Below, in pieces: positions 17,701-26,731 of a stretch of DNA of 64,000 nt; position 1 is the stretch's first letter; each line of letters begins with the position of its first letter. The position numbers and the translations under genes were made by a program. Below the pieces are notes generated by a model. The model did no database searches, had not been told where the DNA came from, and saw nothing but the letters and a program-made list of their open reading frames with translations. Source of the DNA: Acaryochloris sp. CCMEE 5410 (GTDB taxonomy: Bacteria; Cyanobacteriota; Cyanobacteriia; Thermosynechococcales; Thermosynechococcaceae); the NCBI RefSeq assembly GCF_000238775.2, contig NZ_AFEJ02000001.1, positions 3,100,001-3,164,000 of the forward strand, in the 5' to 3' direction.

Positions 17701-18150
17701 ATGAAACTTACTTATCGCGGTGTTAGCTACGACTACAATCCCCCTGCAGTAGACATGACTTCTAGTGAAGAAGTCGGTCAATATCGTGGATTGGAGTGGA
17801 GATTTAGAAACGCTCAAAAACCCCCGGTGATGCAACCCAGTCTTAACTTGGTTTACCGAGGCGTTGCCTATGAAACAGGCACCCCAGAGCCAGAAGTTGC
17901 ACCCACCTATACCCCAGCACCCACCACACCTGTGGCTGCTCCTGCTGTCTTGACCGTTCAAAATATGGCTCGGTCACTCATGACATCCCACCACCGCTGG
18001 ATCAAAAACCGTCAGCAAGCCCTGCTCAGCCGCTCTGCCGCTGAAGTTGGCTTAAGTGCGGATGCGGCCCATTACTGGAATCATATTCAAGGTAAGGTCC
18101 ATCCCAGCTTTCGCGGTAGCTATGATCGCTCCCATGCAGCCCTGAGCTAA
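17701..18150 (+). CDS. DUF4278 protein
   Basis: The 149-residue protein has two copies of the short DUF4278 motif: MKLTYRGVSYDYNPP at the N-terminus and LNLVYRGVAYETG at about residues 50-62. A Pro/Thr-rich stretch (TYTPAPTTPVAAPA) and a basic helical tail (MARSLMTSHHRWIKNRQQAL) follow. The family is common in cyanobacteria and has no assigned function. A good ribosome-binding site (CGGAGG) precedes the ATG. It is a single-gene unit ending in a clear terminator. Confidence 0.87.
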   Translation: MKLTYRGVSYDYNPPAVDMTSSEEVGQYRGLEWRFRNAQKPPVMQPSLNLVYRGVAYETGTPEPEVAPTYTPAPTTPVAAPAVLTVQNMARSLMTSHHRWIKNRQQALLSRSAAEVGLSADAAHYWNHIQGKVHPSFRGSYDRSHAALS

Positions 18151-18203
18151 GCTCCAAAGCTTGTCCCGTTAGGGATCCATTTTTACAACAATCACTTATC
18201 TCT

Positions 18204-18232
18204 TCACCTCCTCTAGGGAGGTGATTTTTTTT
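18204..18232 (+). terminator. Rho-independent terminator after the DUF4278 gene
   Basis: The 8-bp stem TCACCTCC (18204-18211) with GGAGGTGA (18217-18224) encloses a 5-base loop and is followed by eight T residues. Confidence 0.88.
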
Positions 18233-18391
18233 GACCATTTTGTGCGACACTACCCGATCAAAATGGAGCATGGCATAATTAATTCTCACCCATAAAAAAA
18301 TGACCGCTTTTCCCCTTAGAGCAGTTAAAACTTCTTCGTATTACTGTGTTCCCGATATGTAATCTTCTATTGCAATAATTGCGTTACCATC

Positions 18392-19288
18392 GTGTCTTCA
18401 GCTCCAAAGCCCCAACTGTTTATCCCAGCAACTTCCTGCCTATCTCATCAAGCCCTAACCGAGGGTGGCTTTTGGACTCCATCTGTGTCGATGGCACGGT
18501 TTTCCCCTTATCCTCCCCAAGGATACTACCGGACCTTAGTCGGGCAAGCGTTATGGACATTGGGACGAGAAAAGGCTTGTTCTATCGCCTTTGACGATGT
18601 CACCCTATCGCGCCAACATGCCCTAATTTTTACGACCCCTTTGCAAGAGTATTACTTATCAGACCTGGGCAGCTTGAACGGCTCTTTTATCAATGAGCAA
18701 CGGGTGCTTCACCCCACCTGCCTACAGCATGGCGATCAGGTGAAATTAGGGCGGCTGAGCATGGAATTTCAGTTGGCCTCAGGATTGGAACCATTCCAAC
18801 CGCATCGCAACCAAAAGCTCGTCCTCATGATCCAGCCGTCTGCCACCCAAGGCAAACTCTGGCAAGAGCTGCTGATCTATCAGGGCGTAACCGTCATCTG
18901 GGAAAAGCTATCCACTAGCGAAGAGCTGAAAACCTGTTTAGACAACTATGCCCTAAATGAAAGTCGATTACCGGATCTCTTACTCATTGAGGCTGAGACC
19001 CTAGACCCCAATCCCTATGAGTTCTGTCGCTGGAGCCATGAAGCCTATCCATCGGTGAAAGTAGTTCTCACCTGTCGAGGACGCACTGAGGTTCTGCCCT
19101 CTGAATTGCGATGGGCCAAAGAGCAAGGGGCCACGGATTTACTCCCAGCTTTTCGAGAAGACAATATGCTGACTCGGGTGGTGGATATGGTGGCCCAAGT
19201 CAACATTGTTCTCAAGCTTCTCGGTAGCCAAGAACTTGAACAACAGACTGTAGCGACAGACTTTTTCTCGCTCCTCAAGGATCTCTAA
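18392..19288 (+). CDS. FHA-domain protein with a receiver-like C-terminal half
   Basis: The 298-residue protein starts at GTG 18392. The FHA domain spans about residues 45-130 (WTLGREKACSIAFDDVTLSR QHA split by strands; DLGSLNGSFINEQRVL). The second half (about 145-290) reads like a receiver fold: KLVLMIQPSATQGKLWQ, PDLLLIEAETLDPNPYEFC, VKVVLTCRG, GATDLLPAF. The usual phospho-acceptor Asp appears to be replaced by Glu in LLIEAE, so it is probably a pseudo-receiver. It may link kinase output to a protein complex. It converges on trxA with only 13 bp between stops. Confidence 0.82.
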   Translation: MSSAPKPQLFIPATSCLSHQALTEGGFWTPSVSMARFSPYPPQGYYRTLVGQALWTLGREKACSIAFDDVTLSRQHALIFTTPLQEYYLSDLGSLNGSFINEQRVLHPTCLQHGDQVKLGRLSMEFQLASGLEPFQPHRNQKLVLMIQPSATQGKLWQELLIYQGVTVIWEKLSTSEELKTCLDNYALNESRLPDLLLIEAETLDPNPYEFCRWSHEAYPSVKVVLTCRGRTEVLPSELRWAKEQGATDLLPAFREDNMLTRVVDMVAQVNIVLKLLGSQELEQQTVATDFFSLLKDL

Positions 19289-19301
19289 ACACCGCAAATG
19301 A

Positions 19302-19619
19302 CTAGAGTAAAGGCTGTACACGACTGACAATATCTTCCGGCGGTAAGACCCCTTCAATCCGTTCCACGGGTTGACCATCCTTGAATAACACGAGGGTCGG
19401 CAAGGCATGGATATGGTATTCCGTTGCCAGCTCTGGGTAACGCTCGGTATCAATTTTGACCACTTGGACCTTATCTTTCAACAAGGTGCTGACCTGCTCC
19501 AGGATGGGGACCAACATCCGACAAGGCCCACACCAAATTGCATAGAAATCGACTAGGACGGGTTTATCAGATCCAGCTAAAAGTTCGGCAAAATTTTTGT
19601 ATTGCTTTTTTGTGGCCAT
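19302..19619 (-). CDS. trxA: Thioredoxin
   Basis: The 105-residue protein has the canonical active site WCGPC in VLVDFYAIWCGPCRMLVP (about residues 21-38). It also has VVKIDTERYPELATEY, the cis-Pro loop HALPTLVLFKDGQ (about 70-82), and a full thioredoxin fold with no signal peptide. It reduces disulfides of target enzymes in the cytoplasm. AIWCGPC is unusual in having Ile before Trp, where most family members have Ala-Xaa-Trp with Thr, Ser or Pro at that position. It converges with the FHA gene. Confidence 0.95.
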   Translation of the reverse strand: MATKKQYKNFAELLAGSDKPVLVDFYAIWCGPCRMLVPILEQVSTLLKDKVQVVKIDTERYPELATEYHIHALPTLVLFKDGQPVERIEGVLPPEDIVSRVQPLL

Positions 19620-19752
19620 AGGGAGAGTCTAGATAGGAATCTTTTCAATCCTAGACCCAGAATTTCGTCATCGGCAGGGATGTCGTTATTCATTTCAGGT
19701 TTAGGTGTAACCCTAAGATTTAGAGTTGCATCAGACCTCACATCTCCCCCCT

Positions 19753-21807
19753 TCAGTTCAAATTGAGCTGGGGATTTTCCATCAATTCGCTGAAATCATT
19801 GAGATCAACACAGCGCTGCTGATCTAGCTGTTGCAAGTAGCGCTTTTCTTGGTAATAGAGCCGTTTAATTTCATCCAGCTCTTGCAGACAATAGGATTCT
19901 TCCTCTAGTAAACTCTGGGCTTGCTCCGATTCATCCATCAACATCTGTTGCAGATAAGTGTTGAGGATTTGCCGCTGACCCAGTTCTTTTTTCGCGGATT
20001 TCATCGCCGATTCCCACATTTGCAGCAGATGCCGACAGCGCTTCTCACATGCAATCCGCTCTAGACTGGCTGCTGCTGCTCGAATGGAGAGGTTGGGGCG
20101 GAGGATATCCAGTTCTGTTTTTTCGTTCAGCTGAATCAGGTGGTAAACCTGCTGCATTTCCTGCGAATACTCGGTACAAAGATCCTGGACCACAGCGATT
20201 AGATCAAAGGCAGGGGTGTCCAGTTCAGGATGTAAGGGCTCTAACTTGGCCTGATCATCTTCAATGGCTAAAATTTGCCGCCATAGAAACCGATGGTGGG
20301 AAAAACTGAATTCTATATCCCGCTGTTTCATGGCGTTGTGAATATCTTGCCGAAACTGGGGTCGATGCAGATAAATACGAAGGATTTGGGCTTCCGCTGC
20401 TTCCCGGAGGGTGTAGTCAGCCGGGCGCTGCCATTTTTGCGATCGTCCATGCCAGCGCTGACCGCGCACTTGCTGACGCAGGGCTTCTTCCAGCTGCAGG
20501 GCCAGGCGAGAATCCCCCTGGCTAAGGAGACCCGCACAGCGATGGGTATAGTGGGTGCGCAGGGTGGCGTTGGGCAACTTGCCTAAAATAGCCGCAATGG
20601 CTTCCGTGGCTGCTTGGAACTGTTCAGCCTGCTGCAAATCCCGATCTTGCAAAGCCCGGTGAATTTGCCAGTCTAGCCACAGGGGGGACTCATCGAGCAA
20701 ATCTAAATAGTCTTCTGCCGTATAGTCCTGGAGATATTCATCGGCATCTTTGCCATTGGGCAGATTCAGAACTCGGAGCTGAACTTCCCCTCGATAGGCC
20801 TGGTCTTCGACTTCAGAAATCGCTCGCTCTGCGGCTTTACCCCCAGCAGCATCCGCATCAAAATTAAGGATGACCTGTTTGGATTCGGTATAGCGCAACA
20901 GCTGCCGCATTTGGTCCAAGCTCAGGGCCGTGCCCATGGAGGCAACGGCGTTGGTGATGCCCACGGAATGGAGGGCAATCACGTCAAAATAACCTTCAAC
21001 CACCACCGCCCGGTCGGCCTTGACGATGGTTTGACGGGCTTTATCTAGGCCGAATAAGAGCTTGCCCTTGTTAAACAGTTCCGTCTCTGGGGAGTTGAGG
21101 TACTTGGGTTCCTCTCCCGTCAGAGTACGGCTGCCAAATCCCACCACCCGACTCTGGGCATCATGGATCGGTATCATTAAGCGATCGCGAAACCGATCGT
21201 AAAATCCATCTCCAGACTTGCGGGGCAAAATCAATCCTGCCTGCTGGACTAAGTCAGGCGTAAACCCTTTCTCCTGCACCAACACATCATGGAGGGTACT
21301 CCAGCCCCCCGGAGCATAGCCCAGCTGAAAGGTTTGAATGGTTTCATTACTGAGTCCCCGCTGGTTACGAGCATAGCGGAGGGCATTGTGGCCCTGGGGC
21401 TGGCGGAGGGCATGTTCGTAATACCGACTTGCGATCGCCAAAATTTCATAGAGCTGCTCCCGCAGAGACAGCTTGCGGGCTAGCTTTTTCTCTTCATCCT
21501 TGGCCAGGGTCTGGATAGGGACTTGGCTGCGCTGGGCCAAATCGAGAACAACTTCTGCAAAGGACCGCTGGCCAATTTCCATTAAAAACTTAATGGCATT
21601 ACCGCCTGCCCCACAGCCAAAGCAGTAATAGAACTGCTTCTCAGGACTGACGCTAAAGCTGGGGGTTTTCTCGTCGTGAAACGGGCAGCAGCCCACCAAA
21701 TTCCGCCCCTGCTTACGCAAGCTGACATGCTCGGAAACCACATCGACAATGTCGGTGGCTTGGCGAACCTGCTCAATCGTATCGGGGTGGAGGCGGGGCG
21801 TAGTCAT
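19753..21807 (-). CDS. dnaG: DNA primase
   Basis: The 684-residue protein synthesises RNA primers at replication forks. The N-terminal zinc-binding domain is CCPFHDEKTPSFSVSPEKQFYYCFGC (shown here as C-x2-H, then C-x2-C, residues about 40-65). The RNA polymerase core has the TOPRIM domain with VVVEGYFDVIALHSVG (about 268-283) and FDADAAGGKAA (about 316). A C-terminal helicase-binding domain rich in Gln and Leu follows. The length is normal for a cyanobacterial DnaG. It ends with LMENPQLNLN, and its start MTTPRLHPDTIEQVRQATDI is the usual N-terminus. Confidence 0.96.
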   Translation of the reverse strand: MTTPRLHPDTIEQVRQATDIVDVVSEHVSLRKQGRNLVGCCPFHDEKTPSFSVSPEKQFYYCFGCGAGGNAIKFLMEIGQRSFAEVVLDLAQRSQVPIQTLAKDEEKKLARKLSLREQLYEILAIASRYYEHALRQPQGHNALRYARNQRGLSNETIQTFQLGYAPGGWSTLHDVLVQEKGFTPDLVQQAGLILPRKSGDGFYDRFRDRLMIPIHDAQSRVVGFGSRTLTGEEPKYLNSPETELFNKGKLLFGLDKARQTIVKADRAVVVEGYFDVIALHSVGITNAVASMGTALSLDQMRQLLRYTESKQVILNFDADAAGGKAAERAISEVEDQAYRGEVQLRVLNLPNGKDADEYLQDYTAEDYLDLLDESPLWLDWQIHRALQDRDLQQAEQFQAATEAIAAILGKLPNATLRTHYTHRCAGLLSQGDSRLALQLEEALRQQVRGQRWHGRSQKWQRPADYTLREAAEAQILRIYLHRPQFRQDIHNAMKQRDIEFSFSHHRFLWRQILAIEDDQAKLEPLHPELDTPAFDLIAVVQDLCTEYSQEMQQVYHLIQLNEKTELDILRPNLSIRAAAASLERIACEKRCRHLLQMWESAMKSAKKELGQRQILNTYLQQMLMDESEQAQSLLEEESYCLQELDEIKRLYYQEKRYLQQLDQQRCVDLNDFSELMENPQLNLN

Positions 21808-22978
21808 CCAGGTTGAGAGGGCAATTTGACACCCATTCCGTGGGAGAAGCGGGAGGCTAAGGCAGTGAGGATTTTAAAAGCTGAACACCAATAGGGACGA
21901 TATCTCTACCGCAGGATCAACAGGGATCAACACGACAGGCTGATAGAGATTTCAATAGTGCAAGCATACTACTTTATGGTTCCCTATTTGATCGTTTCGG
22001 TTTAGATTTTAGCAGTTTAATTTCGATGAGCTGAGGATCATTGCAAAGGTTTATTGGCAGATGGGTGTCGAAGAGGGCCAGAAATCCCCGTAGCAAGACT
22101 GTTTTCATTTCGCCAGTTAATTTTCACATCCTGAAACCTCGTGAGTAGCACAAGGATCTATTGATTGATAGACACTCCAGATTTTCTCTCAGAGGTTGAC
22201 CTTGCTCCTCTTAAGACACTCGGCAATCATCACGACTCATCAGTGGATTGCAAGTATGGATCCCTATATATTGCTACAGCAGGAACCAAAGGAAGCTTGA
22301 TTTATCCTACACAATGTTCTGGTTTGTTTTGACCCTTTCTATCTAGATCTATTCAGAAGAAAAACAAGATTATTATTTATTGAATGAATAATTTAGTAGA
22401 TTGAATGAGTTAGTAAAATTAATGAATTTTTGTAAGAATCTGCATAATTTAGCTCAATTGATCAGAAGTTATTATGTGCCTAACCCTCAAAATCTTTAAG
22501 GATAGTTATCTATTACAGACGATCTGTTTTTTAGCGTGTATATTTGAATGAGATACAGCTCATCACGTCTAGATACTCATCTCTTGTGGTAGCTAACTAG
22601 CCTTGTATTGAAAGCTTAATGAACCATCGAGTCTTGAGGCGAAACGACTCAAGAACGTTAAGCCCATTGACCCACTAAAGCGATATAAACCTCTTACAAT
22701 ATTCGTCTCATGATGTGTTATCACTCAATTGATGCTGCGAACTAACTTAGATTTTTGAGTCCTCTACCATACCGTTAGCTGACGGATATCAGACGTCTAA
22801 TCTAAAGATTCTCCACTTTTTAGATAGCCCAGACAATTAGCTATTCTGAACATCCATAAAATAAAGGTTTCTTCGTGAAGCACAATAGTGTCTTCAGCAA
22901 GATTTCAGCACTTGTGCTGGATATTTATATCGCTTTAATTAGCCTCTTTATTAAATATTTAAAACAGGTATCAGGCTT
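21808..22978. other. 1.17-kb intergenic region without a recognisable gene
   Basis: No convincing reading frame, tRNA or IS end is visible. From about 22,320 the sequence becomes AT-rich (poly-A/T runs, ATTTATTGAATGAATAATTTAG). It precedes the seven-gene oxidation cluster and so may hold its promoter and a long leader. It could also hide a small RNA that I cannot identify. Confidence 0.6.
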
Positions 22979-23932
22979 ATGATTATCATTGTTTCAAATC
23001 GTCGGGTGAACGAGGATCAAACCGATCACCGCTTGTTTGGAGAACGGGCGAATGTGAATGGTCTCGATGAAATTCGTTTAGCAACCGCTGACTACGATGA
23101 ACCCTCACAACGGTGGCATCTGTCCCTCGTTCCCGAAGGCGATCTAGAGGATGAAGACAGCCGCCCTAGCCACCAATTATTTCAGCGCGTTATGGCCGGG
23201 ATTCAGACCGGTCAGCATCAGAAAAACTGGGTGTTTTATATTCACGGATTTAATCAATCCATGTTAGACAATCTCAATGCTTGTCGTGAAATCCAAACCC
23301 TCTATGACGTGGATGTCATTACCTTTGCATGGCCCTCGAATCCAGGAGGGTTTGTACTTGGGGAATATCAGCGCGCGCGACAAGCCGCTAGAGCATCCAG
23401 TAATGCCCTCGATCGCACCTTAGAACTGCTCGGGCGCTACCTAGCTAGCCGTTCCCTGGTAGAGATGCGGAACTGCCAGATTAGCCTAAATCTCCTCGTG
23501 CATAGCTTAGGCAATTATTTATTTGAGGATTTTGTCCGGGATCCGGTCTTTAGTGATGAAACTCGCATCTTCGACAACATTATCTTTCACCAAGCAGATG
23601 CCGATAATCGCAACCATGCTCAATGGGTTGATCGGGTTGAGCATGGTCGCCGTATCTACATCACCCTCCATGAGGATGATTCGACCCTCAAAGCGTCCGA
23701 TATTATCAATCCGGGCCGTTTGGGCAATACCCTGGCCGGTTTAAATGCCCAACGAGCGATCTATCTCGACTTTACGAATGGTGAGAATGTCGGTCGGTCC
23801 CATAACTTTTTTGATGGCCAGATTGAGAATGCCACCATCCAAACAATTTTTATCCGTCTGCTCAATGGTCAGCGGGGAGAAACCGTTGCTGGCTTAAGCT
23901 TCGATCCCACCCTGAATGCTTTTCGGCTATAA
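22979..23932 (+). CDS. DUF900-type alpha/beta hydrolase
   Basis: The 317-residue protein has the nucleophile-elbow-like HSLGN (LNLLVHSLGNYLFEDFV, about residues 168-184) with the catalytic Ser, an oxyanion-side strand NWVFYIHGFNQSM (about 84-96), and ITFAWPSNPGG. These match the DUF900 esterase/lipase-like group. No signal peptide is present. First gene of the cluster, 92 bp ahead of the dioxygenase-like gene. In that setting it could release a fatty acid or ester for oxidation; that is inference. The late His of the triad may be in GRSHNFFDGQIEN (about 278-290). Confidence 0.85.
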   Translation: MIIIVSNRRVNEDQTDHRLFGERANVNGLDEIRLATADYDEPSQRWHLSLVPEGDLEDEDSRPSHQLFQRVMAGIQTGQHQKNWVFYIHGFNQSMLDNLNACREIQTLYDVDVITFAWPSNPGGFVLGEYQRARQAARASSNALDRTLELLGRYLASRSLVEMRNCQISLNLLVHSLGNYLFEDFVRDPVFSDETRIFDNIIFHQADADNRNHAQWVDRVEHGRRIYITLHEDDSTLKASDIINPGRLGNTLAGLNAQRAIYLDFTNGENVGRSHNFFDGQIENATIQTIFIRLLNGQRGETVAGLSFDPTLNAFRL

Positions 23933-24024
23933 CCCCATGATGTCGGTTTAGCCTCAGTGGGCTCATGACTCTGAACATTGCTGTGTGAGACCTGCATCGT
24001 TTTTGTCTTCTAGAGGAGGAATAT

Positions 24025-25776
24025 ATGTCTCGTAAACCATGGCACCAGCTCAAAACCCCCCTAGCCCTGATTAAGCTACTCCAATTCCGGAATCGACTGC
24101 GGGAAAATAATCTGCATGATACGGCTGCGATCGCACCCACAGATCACCTCCCCAAACCCAAGCCCAGTCCCGATGGTCGCCATTTTCGTGCCCGGACCGA
24201 TGATGGTAGCTTTAACGACCTAGACCATCCTGAGATGGGAATGGCTGGCACTCGGTTTGGTCGGAATGTGCCCTTACAGGATGCCTATCCCGATGAGAAG
24301 GCCCTCTTGACGCCCAATCCGCGGGAGATTAGCCGTAAGGTGATGACCCGGGATGAGTTTATTCCCGCCACGATTTTGAATGTGCTGGCTGCCGCCTGGA
24401 TCCAGTTTGAAAATCACGATTGGTTTTCCCATGGCGACAATCAAACCAAACAGAAATTTCAGCTGCCCTTGGCGGATGATGATGACTGGCCTGCAGAGCA
24501 TCATCCCTTAGAAGTGGGTAAAACCGCCATTGATGAGACCCGCAAAGGGGATGAAAGCAGTGGTCCTCCCACCTTTATTAACACTGTCACCCACTGGTGG
24601 GATGGGTCTCAAATCTACGGTAGTGACAGCGAAACCGTTGCCAAACTCCGCTCCCATAAAGATGGCAAACTCACCATGGGAGACGATGGCCTATTGCCAT
24701 TAGATGATGGCGGCGTGGATTCCACCGGCTTTAACGATAATTGGTGGGTGGGGCTGTCCTTACTGCATACATTATTTGCCAAAGAGCATAATTTTATTTG
24801 CGATCGCCTCAAAGCGGAGTATCCATCCTGGTCCGATGATCAACTGTTTGACCAAGCCCGCCTGATCAATGCTGCCTTAACCGCAAAAATCCACACGGCA
24901 GAATGGACCCCCGCTATTTTGCCCCTACCTGCCACCGATATCGCCCTCAACGTCAACTGGGCGGGCTTCCTCGGGGAAGATTTTAGATATCTCTTTGGAC
25001 ATATCGGCGAAGGTGAACTGCTGAGCGGCATCCCAGGCTCCTCGACAGACCACCATACGGCTCCTTACTACCTAACGGAAGAATTTGTGTCCGTGTATCG
25101 GATGCATCCCTTAATTCCAGATGACTACCAATACTATGACCTGCAGGGAAAACTGCTGCAGGAGAACGACTTTATGGCCTCTTCCGGCAAGCGGACCCGA
25201 GCCTTGGTGGAGGAGGTGGGGATGGACAATCTGTTCTACTCTTTGGGCATTACCCATCCAGGGGCCGTAACCCTCCATAACTTCCCTCGGTTTTTGCAGC
25301 TTCACAAGCGGGATAACGGTGAAGTCTTCGATCTAGCCGCCGTCGATATCCTCCGAGATCGCGAACGGGGAGTGCCTCGGTATAACCGCTTCCGAGAGTT
25401 AATCGGACGTAGCCGGGTTAAAAGTTTTGAGGAAATTACCAGCAATCCTGTCTGGGCCAAGGAACTACGGGAGGTCTATAACAACGACATCAACGCGGTT
25501 GATCTGATGGTGGGCATGTTTGCCGAAGATCTACCTGACGGCTTTGGCTTTAGCGACACCGCCTTTCGCGTCTTTATCCTGATGGCTTCTCGCCGTCTGA
25601 AAAGCGATCGCTTCCTAAGTAAAGACTACCGAGCTGAAATTTATACCCCCTTCGGCTTGGAATGGATCTATCGCAACAATTTCATTACCCTCCTCAAGCG
25701 TCACTACCCCAAACTGGCTCCTGCCCTAGTCGGCGTCAGCAATGGCTTTGCCCCTTGGCGCAATCTTAGTCATTAG
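24025..25776 (+). CDS. Alpha-dioxygenase/cyclooxygenase-like haem enzyme (animal peroxidase superfamily)
   Basis: The 583-residue protein carries the motifs of fatty-acid dioxygenases. The distal-His region is WIQFENHDWFSHG (His131). Others are WWDGSQIYGSDSET (about 191-204), LLHTLFAKEHNFICDRL (247-263) and AKIHTAEWTPAI (287-298). VYRMHPLIPDD carries Tyr358 and His361, matching the spacing of the radical-forming Tyr and proximal His in plant alpha-DOX and COX. Retention of this Tyr argues for oxygenation of a fatty acid rather than simple peroxidase action. No signal peptide is seen. A strong ribosome-binding site (GAGGAGG) precedes the ATG. The product (hydroperoxide position) cannot be read from the sequence. 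Confidence 0.9.
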   Translation: MSRKPWHQLKTPLALIKLLQFRNRLRENNLHDTAAIAPTDHLPKPKPSPDGRHFRARTDDGSFNDLDHPEMGMAGTRFGRNVPLQDAYPDEKALLTPNPREISRKVMTRDEFIPATILNVLAAAWIQFENHDWFSHGDNQTKQKFQLPLADDDDWPAEHHPLEVGKTAIDETRKGDESSGPPTFINTVTHWWDGSQIYGSDSETVAKLRSHKDGKLTMGDDGLLPLDDGGVDSTGFNDNWWVGLSLLHTLFAKEHNFICDRLKAEYPSWSDDQLFDQARLINAALTAKIHTAEWTPAILPLPATDIALNVNWAGFLGEDFRYLFGHIGEGELLSGIPGSSTDHHTAPYYLTEEFVSVYRMHPLIPDDYQYYDLQGKLLQENDFMASSGKRTRALVEEVGMDNLFYSLGITHPGAVTLHNFPRFLQLHKRDNGEVFDLAAVDILRDRERGVPRYNRFRELIGRSRVKSFEEITSNPVWAKELREVYNNDINAVDLMVGMFAEDLPDGFGFSDTAFRVFILMASRRLKSDRFLSKDYRAEIYTPFGLEWIYRNNFITLLKRHYPKLAPALVGVSNGFAPWRNLSH

Positions 25777-25786
25777 GGCCTGTTCG

Positions 25787-26704
25787 ATGAAACACCAAAC
25801 CGAAATCCAACAATACTGGCCAGCGGCCCAGGACTTTGAGCCGTTGCCCACAGACTATCCCACGTGGTCAGCACAACAGAAGCAAGCCTTTCTCTGGGAT
25901 GAACGCATCCTCCAATCTATCTATGACCAAAATCCACCCATTCCTCGGATCAATATTGTCGGGTTAATCTTGACCCCGCTCATGATCAAAATGGATCGCC
26001 TGGAAGATGAAGCCCCCACCCGTTGGCGCAAAGCCATCCACCCCCACGGCGCCGTGGCCAAAATCAAGTTTGTCCCAGCGGGCGACAGTCCCTATACCGG
26101 ACTATTTAAAGGCGCAGACTACGGATTGCTGAGGGCTTCTCTCACGGGCGATCCGGAAGATCGGGGATTTGCCCCTGGTCTAGCGATTAAATTGCTGGCA
26201 GATGGCCAACCTTCCGGTAACTTTTCTGCCCTCGTGTCCTTATCCGGTCAAGGCCAAAACTATAATTTCCTGGCCCACCGGTTCTCCAATATTGTGCCTG
26301 TGGCTCAAGAATTTGGTCCCCAATTCACGAACCTGATTTTTCGCCGGGTCACCAAACACCCTACCCGTATTGACCTTCAACACTTAGGTTCTGCTACCCA
26401 GCAGGGTCAGGCCGAAGCACAGCCCCATACCCCCACCCAAGTCTTTCTAGTCCCCAATCCAGACCTGCAGTTTGCCGAAAGTCCCCATGACTTTCGAGCA
26501 GATCTGGCCCACATTCCCCCAGGTACCCAGTTGTTTTCTATCTATGCAACAGATGCGGTCGATCCAGACGGGGAAACGATGACGGCTGGCCATCAACCTC
26601 AAGCCCAACTAATCGGACATTTGGAGACCACCTCCGAGTTTGTGGCTTCCTTCTACGGCGATAGTCAGCTCTTCTTTCGGCATCAGCGCTTCCGTAACCA
26701 GTAG
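25787..26704 (+). CDS. Catalase-fold haem protein, possible hydroperoxide-metabolising enzyme
   Basis: 305 residues from the ATG at 25787, 10 bp after the previous stop; an in-frame ATG at 25742 would overlap that gene by 35 bp. The core resembles the minimal catalase fold. IHPHGAVAKIKF (His85 as candidate distal His) lines up with the His-x-x-Gly-x-Val-Ala-Lys of the catalase-related gene at 62663. GLFKGADYGLLRASL and RGFAPGLAIKLLADG follow the catalase pattern of an Arg-containing strand and RGFAxKF. LFSIYATD (Tyr253) is a candidate proximal ligand, although the usual Arg four residues earlier is absent. I infer a relative of allene oxide synthases or hydroperoxide lyases acting on the dioxygenase product. 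Confidence 0.65.
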   Translation: MKHQTEIQQYWPAAQDFEPLPTDYPTWSAQQKQAFLWDERILQSIYDQNPPIPRINIVGLILTPLMIKMDRLEDEAPTRWRKAIHPHGAVAKIKFVPAGDSPYTGLFKGADYGLLRASLTGDPEDRGFAPGLAIKLLADGQPSGNFSALVSLSGQGQNYNFLAHRFSNIVPVAQEFGPQFTNLIFRRVTKHPTRIDLQHLGSATQQGQAEAQPHTPTQVFLVPNPDLQFAESPHDFRADLAHIPPGTQLFSIYATDAVDPDGETMTAGHQPQAQLIGHLETTSEFVASFYGDSQLFFRHQRFRNQ

Positions 26705-26731
26705 TTCGTCACTCTGCCACAAGGAAATCCT

